DNA of 64,000 nucleotides. Source: Blattabacterium sp. (Blattella germanica) str. Bge. Lineage in GTDB: Bacteria > Bacteroidota > Bacteroidia > Flavobacteriales > Blattabacteriaceae. The notes beneath the pieces are model-generated. The model saw only the letters and a program-made list of their open reading frames with translations. It did no database searches and had not been told where the DNA came from. Each line of letters starts with the position of its first letter. Position 1 is the stretch's first letter. Shown here piece after piece: positions 1-8,663 of the stretch. The DNA lies in NCBI RefSeq assembly GCF_000022605.2, contig NC_013454.1, positions 434,001 to 498,000 on the forward strand, given 5' to 3'. The position numbers were made by a program, and so were the translations under genes.

Positions 1-1
1 T

Positions 2-340
2 TTAGGAAATAAGAAAGGAATAGAACGTTATGGATTCTATTTGATCCCTATGGATGATAGTTTATCTACAGTAGCATTAGATATTGGAGGAAGAAGTCAA
101 TTGGTATGGAAAACAAGATTTTTTAGAGAAAAAATAGGAAAAGTTCCTACAGAGATGTTTTATCATTTTTTTAAATCTTTTTCTTTATCTGCAAAATGCA
201 ATCTGTATATTCATGCTACAGGAAAAAATGAACATCATAAAATAGAATCTATTTTTAAATGCTTTGCAAAAGCCCTTAAAATGGCAATAAGAAAAAATTA
301 TTCGAATAATAAAATACCTAGTTCAAAAGGACTATTGTAA
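2..340 (+). CDS. hisB: Imidazoleglycerol-phosphate dehydratase, C-terminal part (cut by window start)
   Basis: Converts imidazole glycerol phosphate to imidazole acetol phosphate in histidine synthesis, in the cytosol. The frame is open from base 2 and reads [19 protein letters not shown], so the ATG at 41 is an internal methionine. Visible family marks are the IERYG...PMDD block, DIGGRSQL, and the metal-binding HHKIE near the C-terminus. It ends with the usual short tail. The start, and any fused N-terminal histidinol phosphatase domain, lies outside the window. hisH follows after 20 nt, in the order typical of his operons. Confidence 0.93.
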   Translation, partial: LGNKKGIERYGFYLIPMDDSLSTVALDIGGRSQLVWKTRFFREKIGKVPTEMFYHFFKSFSLSAKCNLYIHATGKNEHHKIESIFKCFAKALKMAIRKNYSNNKIPSSKGLL

Positions 341-360
341 AAATCTTTGAATGAAAAATT

Positions 361-951
361 ATGAAAACAATTATCATAAAATATCCTGCAGGAAATGTCC
401 AGTCGGTTCTTTTTTCTCTAGAAAGGATAGGAGTACAAGCCTTAGTAACAGATTCTAAGGAATCTATTCAAAATGCGGAAAAAGTTATTTTACCAGGAGT
501 AGGAGAAGCTAATTGTGCTATGAAATATTTAAAAGAAAAAAAATTGGATATCCTTTTATCTGAATTAGAACAACCTGTATTGGGAATATGTTTGGGAATG
601 CAATTACTTTGTAAATATTCAGAAGAAAGTAGTACTACATGTATAGGAATTTTTGATTTATTGGTTAAAAAATTTGAATCAAAAGATAAAAATGATAAAA
701 TTCCTCAAATAGGTTGGAATACGATTCATAACCTGAAAGGTCCTTTATTTGAAAAAATTCCAGATGGAAGTTATCAATATTTTGTTCATAGTTATTATGC
801 TCCTTTGGGAAAATACACAACAGCAAAAACAGAATATATAGTTTCTTATAGTGCCGCATTACAAAAAAATAATTTTTATGCTGTACAATTTCATCCAGAA
901 AAATCTTCTTATGTAGGACATAAAATACTAGAAAATTTTATCCGATTATAA
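361..951 (+). CDS. hisH: Imidazole glycerol phosphate synthase, glutamine amidotransferase subunit HisH
   Basis: Hydrolyses glutamine and channels ammonia to HisF, which closes the imidazole ring. It is a class I glutamine amidotransferase of 196 residues, the normal length. The nucleophile Cys77 sits in GICLGMQ, and the His178/Glu180 pair sits in QFHPEKS. An oxyanion-type LPGVGE loop is at about 44-49. It lies between hisB and hisA with spacings of 20 and 16 nt, consistent with one transcript. The enzyme is expected to work as a heterodimer with the hisF product encoded 750 bases downstream. Confidence 0.96.
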   Translation: MKTIIIKYPAGNVQSVLFSLERIGVQALVTDSKESIQNAEKVILPGVGEANCAMKYLKEKKLDILLSELEQPVLGICLGMQLLCKYSEESSTTCIGIFDLLVKKFESKDKNDKIPQIGWNTIHNLKGPLFEKIPDGSYQYFVHSYYAPLGKYTTAKTEYIVSYSAALQKNNFYAVQFHPEKSSYVGHKILENFIRL

Positions 952-967
952 AAAAAAATGGTTAACG

Positions 968-1702
968 ATGAATATTATAGTAGCTATAGATTTAATTGAT
1001 GGAAAATGCGTTCGTTTAGTACAAGGTGATTTTAAAAAGAAAAAAATTTATAATCATGATCCCCTAGAAGTTGCTTTTTTATTGGAAAATCATGGAATAT
1101 CCAGAATTCATCTAGTAGATTTAGATGGAGCAAAAAGAGGAAAAGTAGTACACTGGAAAATTTTAGAAAAAATAGCAAAACAAACACGTTTAATTATAGA
1201 TTTTGGAGGAGGAATTCATACAGAAGAGGATGTACGTGCTGTATTTGAAAATGGAGCTCATATAGTTACTGTAGGAAGTGTTGCTGTTAAAAAACCCACT
1301 CTTTTAAAAGAATGGGTTCATATTTATGGAAATGATAAAATTCTATTAGGAGTAGATGTTAAAAATAACAAAATCGCAACTCATGGATGGACAGAATTCT
1401 TTGATATTCCATTTTTTGATTTTTTAGAAGAAAAAAATAATGATGGAATACGAAAAATTTTTTGTACAGATATCTCTAAAGATGGAATTCTATCTGGCCC
1501 TTCTTTTTCTTTATACAAGAAAATTATTCAAAGATTTCCAAATATTGAATTTATAGCAAGTGGAGGGATTAGAAATTTAGAAGATATAGATAAATTATTC
1601 AATTTAGGTTGTAGAGGAGTCATTATTGGAAAAGCTATATATGAAAATAAAATATCATTATCAGAACTTAGAAATTGGCAAGAAAAGAATAATAACAATT
1701 AA
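968..1702 (+). CDS. hisA: ProFAR isomerase (phosphoribosylformimino-AICAR-phosphate isomerase)
   Basis: Amadori isomerase that converts ProFAR to PRFAR, the substrate of HisH-HisF. The 244-residue (beta/alpha)8 barrel has catalytic Asp8 in [12 protein letters not shown] and Asp130 in LGVDVKNNK. The two phosphate-binding loops read DFGGGI (about 78-83) and ASGGIRN near residue 198. Length is typical. It is followed by hisF after only 2 nt, so the two barrels are probably translated as a coupled pair. Confidence 0.96.
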   Translation: MNIIVAIDLIDGKCVRLVQGDFKKKKIYNHDPLEVAFLLENHGISRIHLVDLDGAKRGKVVHWKILEKIAKQTRLIIDFGGGIHTEEDVRAVFENGAHIVTVGSVAVKKPTLLKEWVHIYGNDKILLGVDVKNNKIATHGWTEFFDIPFFDFLEEKNNDGIRKIFCTDISKDGILSGPSFSLYKKIIQRFPNIEFIASGGIRNLEDIDKLFNLGCRGVIIGKAIYENKISLSELRNWQEKNNNN

Positions 1703-1704
1703 AT

Positions 1705-2466
1705 ATGTTAGCTAAACGTATTATACCTTGTTTAGATATTAAAAATGGAAGAACAGTAAAAGGTGTTAATTTTCAACATTTAAAAGATGCTGGAGATCCT
1801 ATCCAATTAGTTTGTTGGTATACAAAACAAGGCGCAGATGAATTAATATTTTTGGATATTACAGCTACAAATGAAAAACGTCAGACTTTAACTAGCTTAG
1901 TAAGAGATATTTCTAGTCATATTAATATTCCTTTTACAGTTGGAGGAGGAATTCGAGAAGAAGAGGATGTGGAATTATTATTAAATGCGGGTGCAGATAA
2001 AATATCTATTAACACTGCAGCTTTTAAAAAGCCAAATCTTTTAGAGATTCTTTCTAAAAGATTTGGAAGTCAATGTATTGTATTGGCAATTGATACCAAG
2101 TATGATTCCAATGAATGGTGGGTTTATTTAAATGGAGGAAGAATTCCCACTCAAACAAAAACACTAGATTGGGCAAAAGAAGCAGCTAATAGAGGGGCAG
2201 GAGAAATATTATTAACTTCAATGAATCATGATGGAACTAAAAATGGATTTGCTTTAGATATTACTAAAAAAATATCCGAAAGCATTTCTATTCCTGTTAT
2301 TGCTTCAGGTGGAGCTGGTAAATTAGAAGATTTTTATGAAATTTTTAAAATTGGAAAAGCAGATGCCGCTTTAGCTGCTAGCATATTTCATTATAAAGAA
2401 ATAGAAATTCCAAAACTCAAATGTTATTTGAACCGTTTTCATATTCCTGTAAGAACTACAATGTGA
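1705..2466 (+). CDS. hisF: Imidazole glycerol phosphate synthase, cyclase subunit HisF
   Basis: Cyclase half of IGP synthase: uses ammonia from HisH to make imidazole glycerol phosphate and AICAR. Barrel residues expected for catalysis are present: Asp11 in [14 protein letters not shown] and Asp130 in VLAIDTKYD. Phosphate loops read [11 protein letters not shown] and [11 protein letters not shown]. The length, 253 residues, is normal. The AICAR released here can enter the PurH step encoded in this same window, linking histidine and purine synthesis. The stop is 2 nt before the hisIE start. Confidence 0.96.
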   Translation: MLAKRIIPCLDIKNGRTVKGVNFQHLKDAGDPIQLVCWYTKQGADELIFLDITATNEKRQTLTSLVRDISSHINIPFTVGGGIREEEDVELLLNAGADKISINTAAFKKPNLLEILSKRFGSQCIVLAIDTKYDSNEWWVYLNGGRIPTQTKTLDWAKEAANRGAGEILLTSMNHDGTKNGFALDITKKISESISIPVIASGGAGKLEDFYEIFKIGKADAALAASIFHYKEIEIPKLKCYLNRFHIPVRTTM

Positions 2467-2468
2467 TT

Positions 2469-3086
2469 ATGAATAAAAAATATTTTAGAAAAACAACAAT
2501 CGATTTAAAAAGAGATTTGATTCCTGTGATTATTCAAGATGCAAAAACAGATAAGGTTTTAATGCTAGGTTATATGAATCAAGAAGCCTATCAAAAAAGT
2601 GTTCATGAAAAAAAAGTTACTTTTTACAGCAGATCTAAAAAAAGATTGTGGACTAAAGGAGAAATCAGCAAAAACTATCTATTTATTAAAGACATATTAA
2701 TGGATTGTGATGAAGATACTTTATTGATTAAAGCAGAACCTGCAGGTCCTATTTGTCATAAAGGAACAGATACTTGTTGGAAAGAAGTTAACAAAAAGAA
2801 TTTTTTATTTTATTTGGAAGATTTAATTTCCAGTAGAATTCATCAACAGAAAAAAAATTCTTATATATTTCAATTATCAAAAAAAGGAATTAACAAAATA
2901 TCTCAAAAATTAGGAGAAGAAGCTGTAGAACTTATTATTGAATCCAAAGACAATAATAAAAATTTATTTTTAAATGAATCTGCAGATTTACTTTTTCATT
3001 ATCTGATTCTTTTACATGAAAAAGGTTTTTCTATACAAGATGTTATCAATATTTTGGAAGAAAGACACTCAAAATACGAATCATGA
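2469..3086 (+). CDS. hisI: Bifunctional phosphoribosyl-AMP cyclohydrolase / phosphoribosyl-ATP pyrophosphatase
   Basis: Catalyses steps 2 and 3 of histidine synthesis. The N-terminal HisI half (about 1-105) carries the metal motifs DCDEDT and CHKGTDTCW. The C-terminal HisE half (about 115-205) carries LGEEAVELIIE and the helical DLLFHYLILL segment. The ATG at 2469 is chosen over one at 2421: it fits the family N-terminus and lies 2 nt after the hisF stop, whereas the earlier one would overlap hisF by 46 nt. The gene ends the histidine operon, directly abutting the stop codon of the convergent queE. Confidence 0.95.
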   Translation: MNKKYFRKTTIDLKRDLIPVIIQDAKTDKVLMLGYMNQEAYQKSVHEKKVTFYSRSKKRLWTKGEISKNYLFIKDILMDCDEDTLLIKAEPAGPICHKGTDTCWKEVNKKNFLFYLEDLISSRIHQQKKNSYIFQLSKKGINKISQKLGEEAVELIIESKDNNKNLFLNESADLLFHYLILLHEKGFSIQDVINILEERHSKYES

Positions 3087-3692
3087 TCAAGGAATATTTA
3101 GCATTTTATGAATTTGAAGAGATATTCTCCATTTTGGATTTTCTTTTATGTAAGAAATTATTTTTGGAAAAATTGTAACAAAGTTAGTCCATTCAGGTTG
3201 TAAAAATAAAAAACAATTAGTGGTTTTTACATGAATAGCTTGTTCTTCTGCAAAAAGAAAATCTTTTTCATTAGAAATAATAATTTTTAATTCGTTAGTT
3301 TTTTTATAATTTTCTTCTAAAGGAAGTTTTATTTTTTTAGGAGAAACTGTAATCCAGTCCATATATTTTTCTTCTATAGGGTAGGTTCCTGAAGTTTCAA
3401 CATGAATTCTGTATCCTTTTTTTTTAAGAATTTTGGTTAAATGATATAAGTTCCACATCATGGGTTCACCTCCAGTGATTACAATATTTTTTACTGTATA
3501 ATTACTAATATGATTAATAATCTCATGAATTGGAATAAAATCCTTTTTCTTAATTTTCCAGCTTTCTTTAGTATCGCACCAGTCACATTTGATATTACAT
3601 CCTTCAAAACGAATAAAAAATGCAGCCATTCCATAGTAAAAACCTTCTCCTTGAATAGAATAAAAAGATTCTTTAATGGGAAAACTTATCAT
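3087..3692 (-). CDS. queE: 7-carboxy-7-deazaguanine synthase (radical SAM)
   Basis: Radical SAM enzyme that contracts the ring of 6-carboxytetrahydropterin to 7-carboxy-7-deazaguanine on the way to queuosine in tRNA. The N-terminus has the QueE mark FYSIQGEG, followed by the cluster cysteines Cys32, Cys36 and Cys39 (CX3CX2C). ITGGEPMM (SAM binding) and a C-terminal ISLQIHKMLNIP also match. It is full length at 201 residues. Its ATG overlaps the folD stop by 4 nt, so it is the last gene of an rsmA-folD-queE unit. No other queuosine gene is in the window. Confidence 0.93.
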   Translation of the reverse strand: MISFPIKESFYSIQGEGFYYGMAAFFIRFEGCNIKCDWCDTKESWKIKKKDFIPIHEIINHISNYTVKNIVITGGEPMMWNLYHLTKILKKKGYRIHVETSGTYPIEEKYMDWITVSPKKIKLPLEENYKKTNELKIIISNEKDFLFAEEQAIHVKTTNCFLFLQPEWTNFVTIFPKIISYIKENPKWRISLQIHKMLNIP

Positions 3693-4561
3693 TTATTTTT
3701 TCTATTTAATGCAGCGATTAAAGTATTTTTTAATAACATAACACGGGTCATAGGACCTACTCCTCCTGGAACAGGTGTAAGATAAGAAGCTTTTCCATAT
3801 ACACTATGAAAATCAACATCTCCTAGTATTTTTTTTTCGTTTTTTATACTATTTATTCCTACATCTATAATGATAGCTCCTTTTTTAATCATGTTTCCTT
3901 TAAGAAACTCTGGGATACCCACTGCCACTATAATTATATCAGCCTGTTTTGTGTAATGTTCTATATTTGGAGTATGACTATGAGTTAGTGTTACTGTACT
4001 ATTTCCTAAATGACTTTTCCCACTCATTAAAATACTAATAGGGCTTCCAACTATCCTGCTTCTTCCAATTACTACAGTGTGTTTTCCAGATATATTAATT
4101 TGATTTCTTTCCAAAAGAGTTAATATCCCTAATGCAGTTGCAGGAAAGAAAGCTTTCATATTTAAAGCCATTTTTCCAAAATTTTCAGGATGAAATCCAT
4201 CTACATCTTTTTTTGGATTGATAGATAAAATTATTTTATCCTGATTGATATGTTTTTCAAGAGGTAATTGTACAATAAAACCATCTATTAATGGATTTTG
4301 ATTCATTTTATTAATTTCTTCCAATAATCTATTTTCTAAACATCCTACTGGTAAATGAACTAAAGAAGATTTGATCCCGATATTTTTACACTCTTTTATT
4401 TTGCTATTTACATATGTAATACTAGATTGATCGTTTCCTGTTAATATAATTCCAAGATGTGGAACACGTTTTTTTTGATTTAGTATATTTTTTTCTATTT
4501 CCTTGGAAATTTCTTTTCTAATTTCTATTGCTAATTGATTTCCATTTAATAATTTAGTCAT
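3689..4561 (-). CDS. folD: Methylenetetrahydrofolate dehydrogenase / methenyltetrahydrofolate cyclohydrolase
   Basis: Interconverts 5,10-methylene-, methenyl- and 10-formyl-tetrahydrofolate, supplying formyl groups for PurN and PurH. The 290-residue protein shows the FolD marks: a catalytic-domain Tyr-X3-Lys (YVNSKIKEC), the DGFIVQLPL segment, the Rossmann-region IGRSRIVGSP and the C-terminal PVPGGVGPMTRVML. It overlaps rsmA upstream and queE downstream by 4 nt each, which suggests translational coupling. Confidence 0.95.
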   Translation of the reverse strand: MTKLLNGNQLAIEIRKEISKEIEKNILNQKKRVPHLGIILTGNDQSSITYVNSKIKECKNIGIKSSLVHLPVGCLENRLLEEINKMNQNPLIDGFIVQLPLEKHINQDKIILSINPKKDVDGFHPENFGKMALNMKAFFPATALGILTLLERNQINISGKHTVVIGRSRIVGSPISILMSGKSHLGNSTVTLTHSHTPNIEHYTKQADIIIVAVGIPEFLKGNMIKKGAIIIDVGINSIKNEKKILGDVDFHSVYGKASYLTPVPGGVGPMTRVMLLKNTLIAALNRKNK

Positions 4562-5337
4562 CTCCTAATTTCTATTTCTTTTGTTAATTGAAGGAATTCT
4601 TGTACAGATAATTCTTCTGCTCTTTTATTTAAAAATGGTATTTTATAAAAATTTGGAATATGGTTAAATAATTGTAGAGAATTTTTTAATTTTTTTCTTC
4701 TTTGATTGAAAGCAGTTTTTACACATTTAAATAATAAATCCTTGTTACAAGAAAGAATTTCATTTTTTTTTCTTAAAGAAAGAACTGCCGATTTTACATT
4801 CGGAATAGGAAAAAAAACTTGCGGATTAACAGTAAAAAGATATTTAACCTCATAAAATGTTTGAACCAAAACTGATAAAATCCCATAATTTTTTTTACCT
4901 TCATGAGATGCAATCCGTTTTGCTACTTCTTTTTGAAACATTCCAATACATTCCGGAATGTATTGATTATATTTCAGTATATGAAATAAAATTTGAGAAG
5001 AAATGCTGTAAGGAAAATTCCCAATAATTGCAAAATTTTGCAAATGAATTTCTTCAGGACTCCATTTTAAGAAATCTTTATGAATAATTCTATTTTTAGA
5101 AATAGAAAATTTATTTCTTAAGAAAGAAATTAATTCTCTATCAATTTCTATTAAAAAAACTTGATTTTGATGATGTTTTAATAAATATTGAGTCAAAATT
5201 CCTAATCCAGGACCTATTTCTACTACCGTATCATAATTTAGGAAAGAAAGATTTTTTACAATTTTTTTTGCTATATTTTTATCTTTTAAAAAATATTGAT
5301 CAAATTTTTTTCTAAAAATAGACTTATGCATTTGCAT
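4558..5337 (-). CDS. rsmA: 16S rRNA dimethyladenosine transferase (KsgA)
   Basis: Dimethylates two adjacent adenines near the 3' end of 16S rRNA. SAM-binding motif I reads VEIGPGLGILTQ, and the catalytic motif reads NFPYSIS, a conservative form of the usual NLPY. The frame extends to an ATG at 5373, but a promoter -7 box lies at 5342-5349 on this strand, so translation must start below it. ATGs at 5337 and 5331 both fit; at 5337 the message would be almost leaderless. The family GQHFL signature appears as DQYFL. First gene of the rsmA-folD-queE unit. Confidence 0.92.
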   Translation of the reverse strand: MQMHKSIFRKKFDQYFLKDKNIAKKIVKNLSFLNYDTVVEIGPGLGILTQYLLKHHQNQVFLIEIDRELISFLRNKFSISKNRIIHKDFLKWSPEEIHLQNFAIIGNFPYSISSQILFHILKYNQYIPECIGMFQKEVAKRIASHEGKKNYGILSVLVQTFYEVKYLFTVNPQVFFPIPNVKSAVLSLRKKNEILSCNKDLLFKCVKTAFNQRRKKLKNSLQLFNHIPNFYKIPFLNKRAEELSVQEFLQLTKEIEIRR

Positions 5338-5341
5338 TGTG

Positions 5342-5349
5342 CAAATATA
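5342..5349 (-). promoter_or_regulatory. Candidate Bacteroidetes-type -7 box for rsmA
   Basis: On the minus strand this reads TATATTTG, matching the TAnnTTTG -7 consensus of Bacteroidetes sigma factors. It lies 4 nt before the ATG at 5337. No clear TTG -33 element is at the expected distance. Confidence 0.4.
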
Positions 5350-5407
5350 GAAAATATTATTTGTATCTTGCATAAGAATGTATGGTAAACAGGATTTTAG
5401 TTTTTCT

Positions 5408-6673
5408 ATGCTTAGAACCTCTTTTATACGAAAAAATAGAGAAAAAGTTTTATTAGGATTAAAAAAACGAAACTTTAAAGAAGAGTACCTGATAGATGAG
5501 ATATTAATTTTAGATGAAAAAAAAAAAATAGCTCAAAATGTACTTAATAAAATATTAGAAAAAGAAAATTCAATATCTAAAAAGATAGGTCAAATTATAA
5601 ATTTGGGTAAAAATTTTGAAATAGAATCTTTAAAAGAAAAATCTACTTTTTTAAAAAAAGAGAAAAAAAATGTTAATGTTAAATTTAATAAAATTGTTCA
5701 AGCTTTAGAAGAAAAATTAAATCAAATTCCTAATATTCCTGATGAAAAAGTGAAAAATCATTTCGAAAAAAACGATATTCTTTTTCAAGAAGGGGAAATT
5801 CATTGTCATATTGAAAATCCTATTCCACACTGGGAATTATCCAAAAAGTTTTGTTTATTGGATTCAAATTTAGGAACAAAAATATGTGGGCCTGGTTTTT
5901 CCGTTTATATGGAAAAAGGAGCCAAATTACAAAGAAGTTTAATTAGATATTTTTTAGATAAAAATATACAAGCTTTGTATAAAGAATATAGTTTACCTTA
6001 TCTGATAAATAAAGAATCTGGATATGCTACAGGACAAATTCCAGATAAAGAAAATCAAATGTATTTCATAGAAAAAGATAATCTTTATTTAATTCCTACT
6101 GGAGAAGTTCCTATTATGAATTGTTACAGAGATAAAATATTTACATATGCAGATCTTCCTGTTAAGGCAACTACTTATACTTCTTGTTTTAGAAGAGAAG
6201 CAGGGTCTTATGGATCTAAAGTTAGGGGGTTGAATAGATTGCATCAATTTGAAAAAGTGGAAATTATTCAAATTACTACACAAGATTCTTCCTATTTTTC
6301 TTTAGAAGAAATGATTCTACATGTCAAAAATATTTTAAAATCTTTAGATTTACCCTTTCGTCTTATTCGTTTGAATGGGCCAGATCTTGGATTTTCTTCT
6401 GCTATAACTTATGATTTTGAGGTTTATTCTATAGCACAAAAAAAATGGTTAGAAGTCAGTTCCATATCTAATTGTTTAGATTTTCAATCTAATAGATTAA
6501 ATTTAAGATACAAAACAATTACAGGTAATATAAAGTCCTGTCATACTCTTAATGGAAGTGCTTTAGCTTTACCACGGATTATGGCTACCTTATTAGAAAA
6601 TCATCAAACTGAAAATCAAATCAATATACCTAAGGTATTAGTTCCTTATACTGGATTTGATCGTATCAAGTAA
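5408..6673 (+). CDS. serS: Seryl-tRNA synthetase
   Basis: Charges tRNA-Ser (and tRNA-Sec where present) with serine. It has the N-terminal coiled-coil arm (about 25-100) that grips the long variable arm of tRNA-Ser, then a class II catalytic domain with TGEVPIMN, motif 2 SCFRREAGSYG near 255-270 and motif 3 NGSALALPRI. The ATG at 5408 is chosen over 5378 because MLRTSFIRKNREKV aligns with the usual SerRS start; this gives 421 residues. metF follows after 17 nt. Confidence 0.95.
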   Translation: MLRTSFIRKNREKVLLGLKKRNFKEEYLIDEILILDEKKKIAQNVLNKILEKENSISKKIGQIINLGKNFEIESLKEKSTFLKKEKKNVNVKFNKIVQALEEKLNQIPNIPDEKVKNHFEKNDILFQEGEIHCHIENPIPHWELSKKFCLLDSNLGTKICGPGFSVYMEKGAKLQRSLIRYFLDKNIQALYKEYSLPYLINKESGYATGQIPDKENQMYFIEKDNLYLIPTGEVPIMNCYRDKIFTYADLPVKATTYTSCFRREAGSYGSKVRGLNRLHQFEKVEIIQITTQDSSYFSLEEMILHVKNILKSLDLPFRLIRLNGPDLGFSSAITYDFEVYSIAQKKWLEVSSISNCLDFQSNRLNLRYKTITGNIKSCHTLNGSALALPRIMATLLENHQTENQINIPKVLVPYTGFDRIK

Positions 6674-6690
6674 AAATTTTTTAATGAATT

Positions 6691-7653
6691 ATGAAAGTGA
6701 TTGAGCATATATCTAAAGCAAAAAAAACTTTATTTTCCTTTGAAATTTTACCTCCTTTAAGAGGACATGATATTAAAGACATTTTTTCTACTTTGGATCC
6801 TTTAATGGAATTCAATCCTCCTTTTATTGATGTTACTTATCATAGAGAAGAATTTATTTATGTAGAAAAAGAAAATGGACTCTTGCAGAGAAGAAAGATT
6901 TCTAGACGTCCCGGTACTGTAGGGATTTGTGCAGCTATTATGAACAAATATGGAGTGGATGCCGTCCCTCATTTGATTTGTGGTGGATTTAATAAACAAA
7001 TGACCGAAAACGCTTTAATAGATCTAAATTTTTTGGGAATAGATAATGTTTTAGTTTTAAGAGGAGATCCTTTGAAATCTGAAAAGGATTTTATTGCAAA
7101 AAAAGATGGACACAAGTATGCAGTAGAACTTGTTGAACAGGTTAAAGATTTGAATAGAGGAAAATATCTTGACAAAACTTTTGTTGAGCGAAAAGAATCA
7201 CCATTATTTGACTTTTGTATTGGAGTAGCAGGATATCCAGAAAAACACTTAGAAGCTCCAAACATTGAGAGTGATTTATTTTTTTTGAAAAAAAAAGTAG
7301 AATCAGGAGCTGATTATATTGTGACTCAAATGTTTTTTGACAATAAAAAATATTTTTCTTTTGTTAAAAAATGTAGATCAGAAGGGATTTCTGTTCCCAT
7401 TATACCTGGAATTAAACCAATTTCTTCTAAAAAACAGTTGAATAGCCTTCCTTCTCATTTTTATTTAAATATTCCTAACGAATTAGTGAAGGAAGTAGAA
7501 AAAGCGAAAGATAAAAAAATTATATCTCATATTGGAATTGAGTGGGCGATTCATCAATCCAAAGAATTAAAAAATTTTGGGGTAGAAGTAATCCACTATT
7601 ACACTATGGATAGACCAGAAAATATTTACAAAATTATTCAAGCTATTTATTAA
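6691..7653 (+). CDS. metF: 5,10-methylenetetrahydrofolate reductase
   Basis: FAD-dependent reduction of methylenetetrahydrofolate to 5-methyltetrahydrofolate, the methyl donor for methionine synthase. The 320-residue barrel shows FEILPP near residue 18, the DVTYH segment, LRGDPLK near 125 and GVAGYPEKH near 178, then TQMFFDN and IPGIKPI, all typical of MetF. It lies behind serS with 17 nt between them and converges with pdhB, leaving only 5 nt between the stop codons. No methionine synthase gene is in the window. Confidence 0.94.
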   Translation: MKVIEHISKAKKTLFSFEILPPLRGHDIKDIFSTLDPLMEFNPPFIDVTYHREEFIYVEKENGLLQRRKISRRPGTVGICAAIMNKYGVDAVPHLICGGFNKQMTENALIDLNFLGIDNVLVLRGDPLKSEKDFIAKKDGHKYAVELVEQVKDLNRGKYLDKTFVERKESPLFDFCIGVAGYPEKHLEAPNIESDLFFLKKKVESGADYIVTQMFFDNKKYFSFVKKCRSEGISVPIIPGIKPISSKKQLNSLPSHFYLNIPNELVKEVEKAKDKKIISHIGIEWAIHQSKELKNFGVEVIHYYTMDRPENIYKIIQAIY

Positions 7654-7658
7654 ATACT

Positions 7659-8636
7659 TTATAAGTAAAGAGTTTCTTTTATGGCATTTATTATCTTTTC
7701 TTCATTCGGATACCAAGCTTTGATTAAATTAGGAGCATAAGGAGCTGGAGTGTCTAATAAAGTAATTCTATTAATAGGGGCGTCAAGATAATCGAATGCT
7801 TTTTTTTGTATAAAAAACGAAATTTCAGAAGAAACGGATGAAAAGGGCCATGATTCTTCCAAAATAACTAGTCTGTTGGTTTTTTTCACAGAAAAAAGTA
7901 TAGATTCATAATCTAAAGGTCGTATAGTACGAATGTCTATAACTTCTACACTAATATTTTCTTTATCTAATTGATTTGCTACATTTAAAGCCATTTTCAT
8001 AATTTTTCCAAAAGAAACTAAACTGATATCAGTTCCTTCTTTTTTTATATCTGCTTTTCCAATAGGAAGAATATATTCTTCTTCTGGAATCATCATTTTA
8101 TCTCCATACATTTGTTCAGATTCCATAAAAATAACTGGATTATCATCTCTTATTGCAGATTTTAAAAGTCCTTTTGCATCATAAGGATTGCATGGAATTA
8201 CTACTTTTAATCCAGGACAACTCGCATACCAACTTTCAAAAGATTGAGAATGTGTAGCTCCTAATTGTCCAGCAGAACCAGTAGGCCCTCTGAATACGAT
8301 AGGAAGATTCCATTGTCCTCCACTCATATAACGTATTTTTGCGGCATTGTTAATGATTTGATCCATAGCTACTAAGGAAAAATTAAAAGTCATAAACTCA
8401 ATAATGGGTCTACATCCATTCATGGCAGAACCTACACCTATTCCAGAAAAACCTAATTCGGATATCGGAGTATCAATAACTCTTTTTGGTCCAAATTCCT
8501 CTAACATTCCTTTAGAGGCTTTATAAGCTCCATTGTATTGAGCGACTTCTTCTCCCATGAGATAAACAGAATAATCTCTTCTCATTTCTTCACTCATAGC
8601 TTCTGCTATAACTTCACGAAAAGTCTTTTCTTTCAT
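7659..8636 (-). CDS. pdhB: Pyruvate dehydrogenase E1 component, beta subunit
   Basis: Beta chain of the thiamine-diphosphate E1 of pyruvate dehydrogenase. The 325 residues begin TFREVIAEAMSEEM and continue with YLMGEEV (the activating Glu of the beta chain), DTPISELGFSGIGVGSAM, FRGPTGSAGQLGATHSQSFE and C-terminal APYAP, the standard PdhB layout. The alpha chain is not next to it; the gene upstream is an unrelated lipoprotein. The downstream neighbour metF converges. Pyruvate is preferred over branched-chain substrates because the separate fused E1 gene at 15311 carries branched-chain features. Confidence 0.92.
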   Translation of the reverse strand: MKEKTFREVIAEAMSEEMRRDYSVYLMGEEVAQYNGAYKASKGMLEEFGPKRVIDTPISELGFSGIGVGSAMNGCRPIIEFMTFNFSLVAMDQIINNAAKIRYMSGGQWNLPIVFRGPTGSAGQLGATHSQSFESWYASCPGLKVVIPCNPYDAKGLLKSAIRDDNPVIFMESEQMYGDKMMIPEEEYILPIGKADIKKEGTDISLVSFGKIMKMALNVANQLDKENISVEVIDIRTIRPLDYESILFSVKKTNRLVILEESWPFSSVSSEISFFIQKKAFDYLDAPINRITLLDTPAPYAPNLIKAWYPNEEKIINAIKETLYL

Positions 8637-8663
8637 ATAGTATAGGTATCAGTTTTTCATTTG

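Noticed and set aside
41-340. A separate small 99-residue protein at the window start
   Set aside because: The frame is open to base 2 and continues the HisB sequence, so this is the C-terminal end of hisB.
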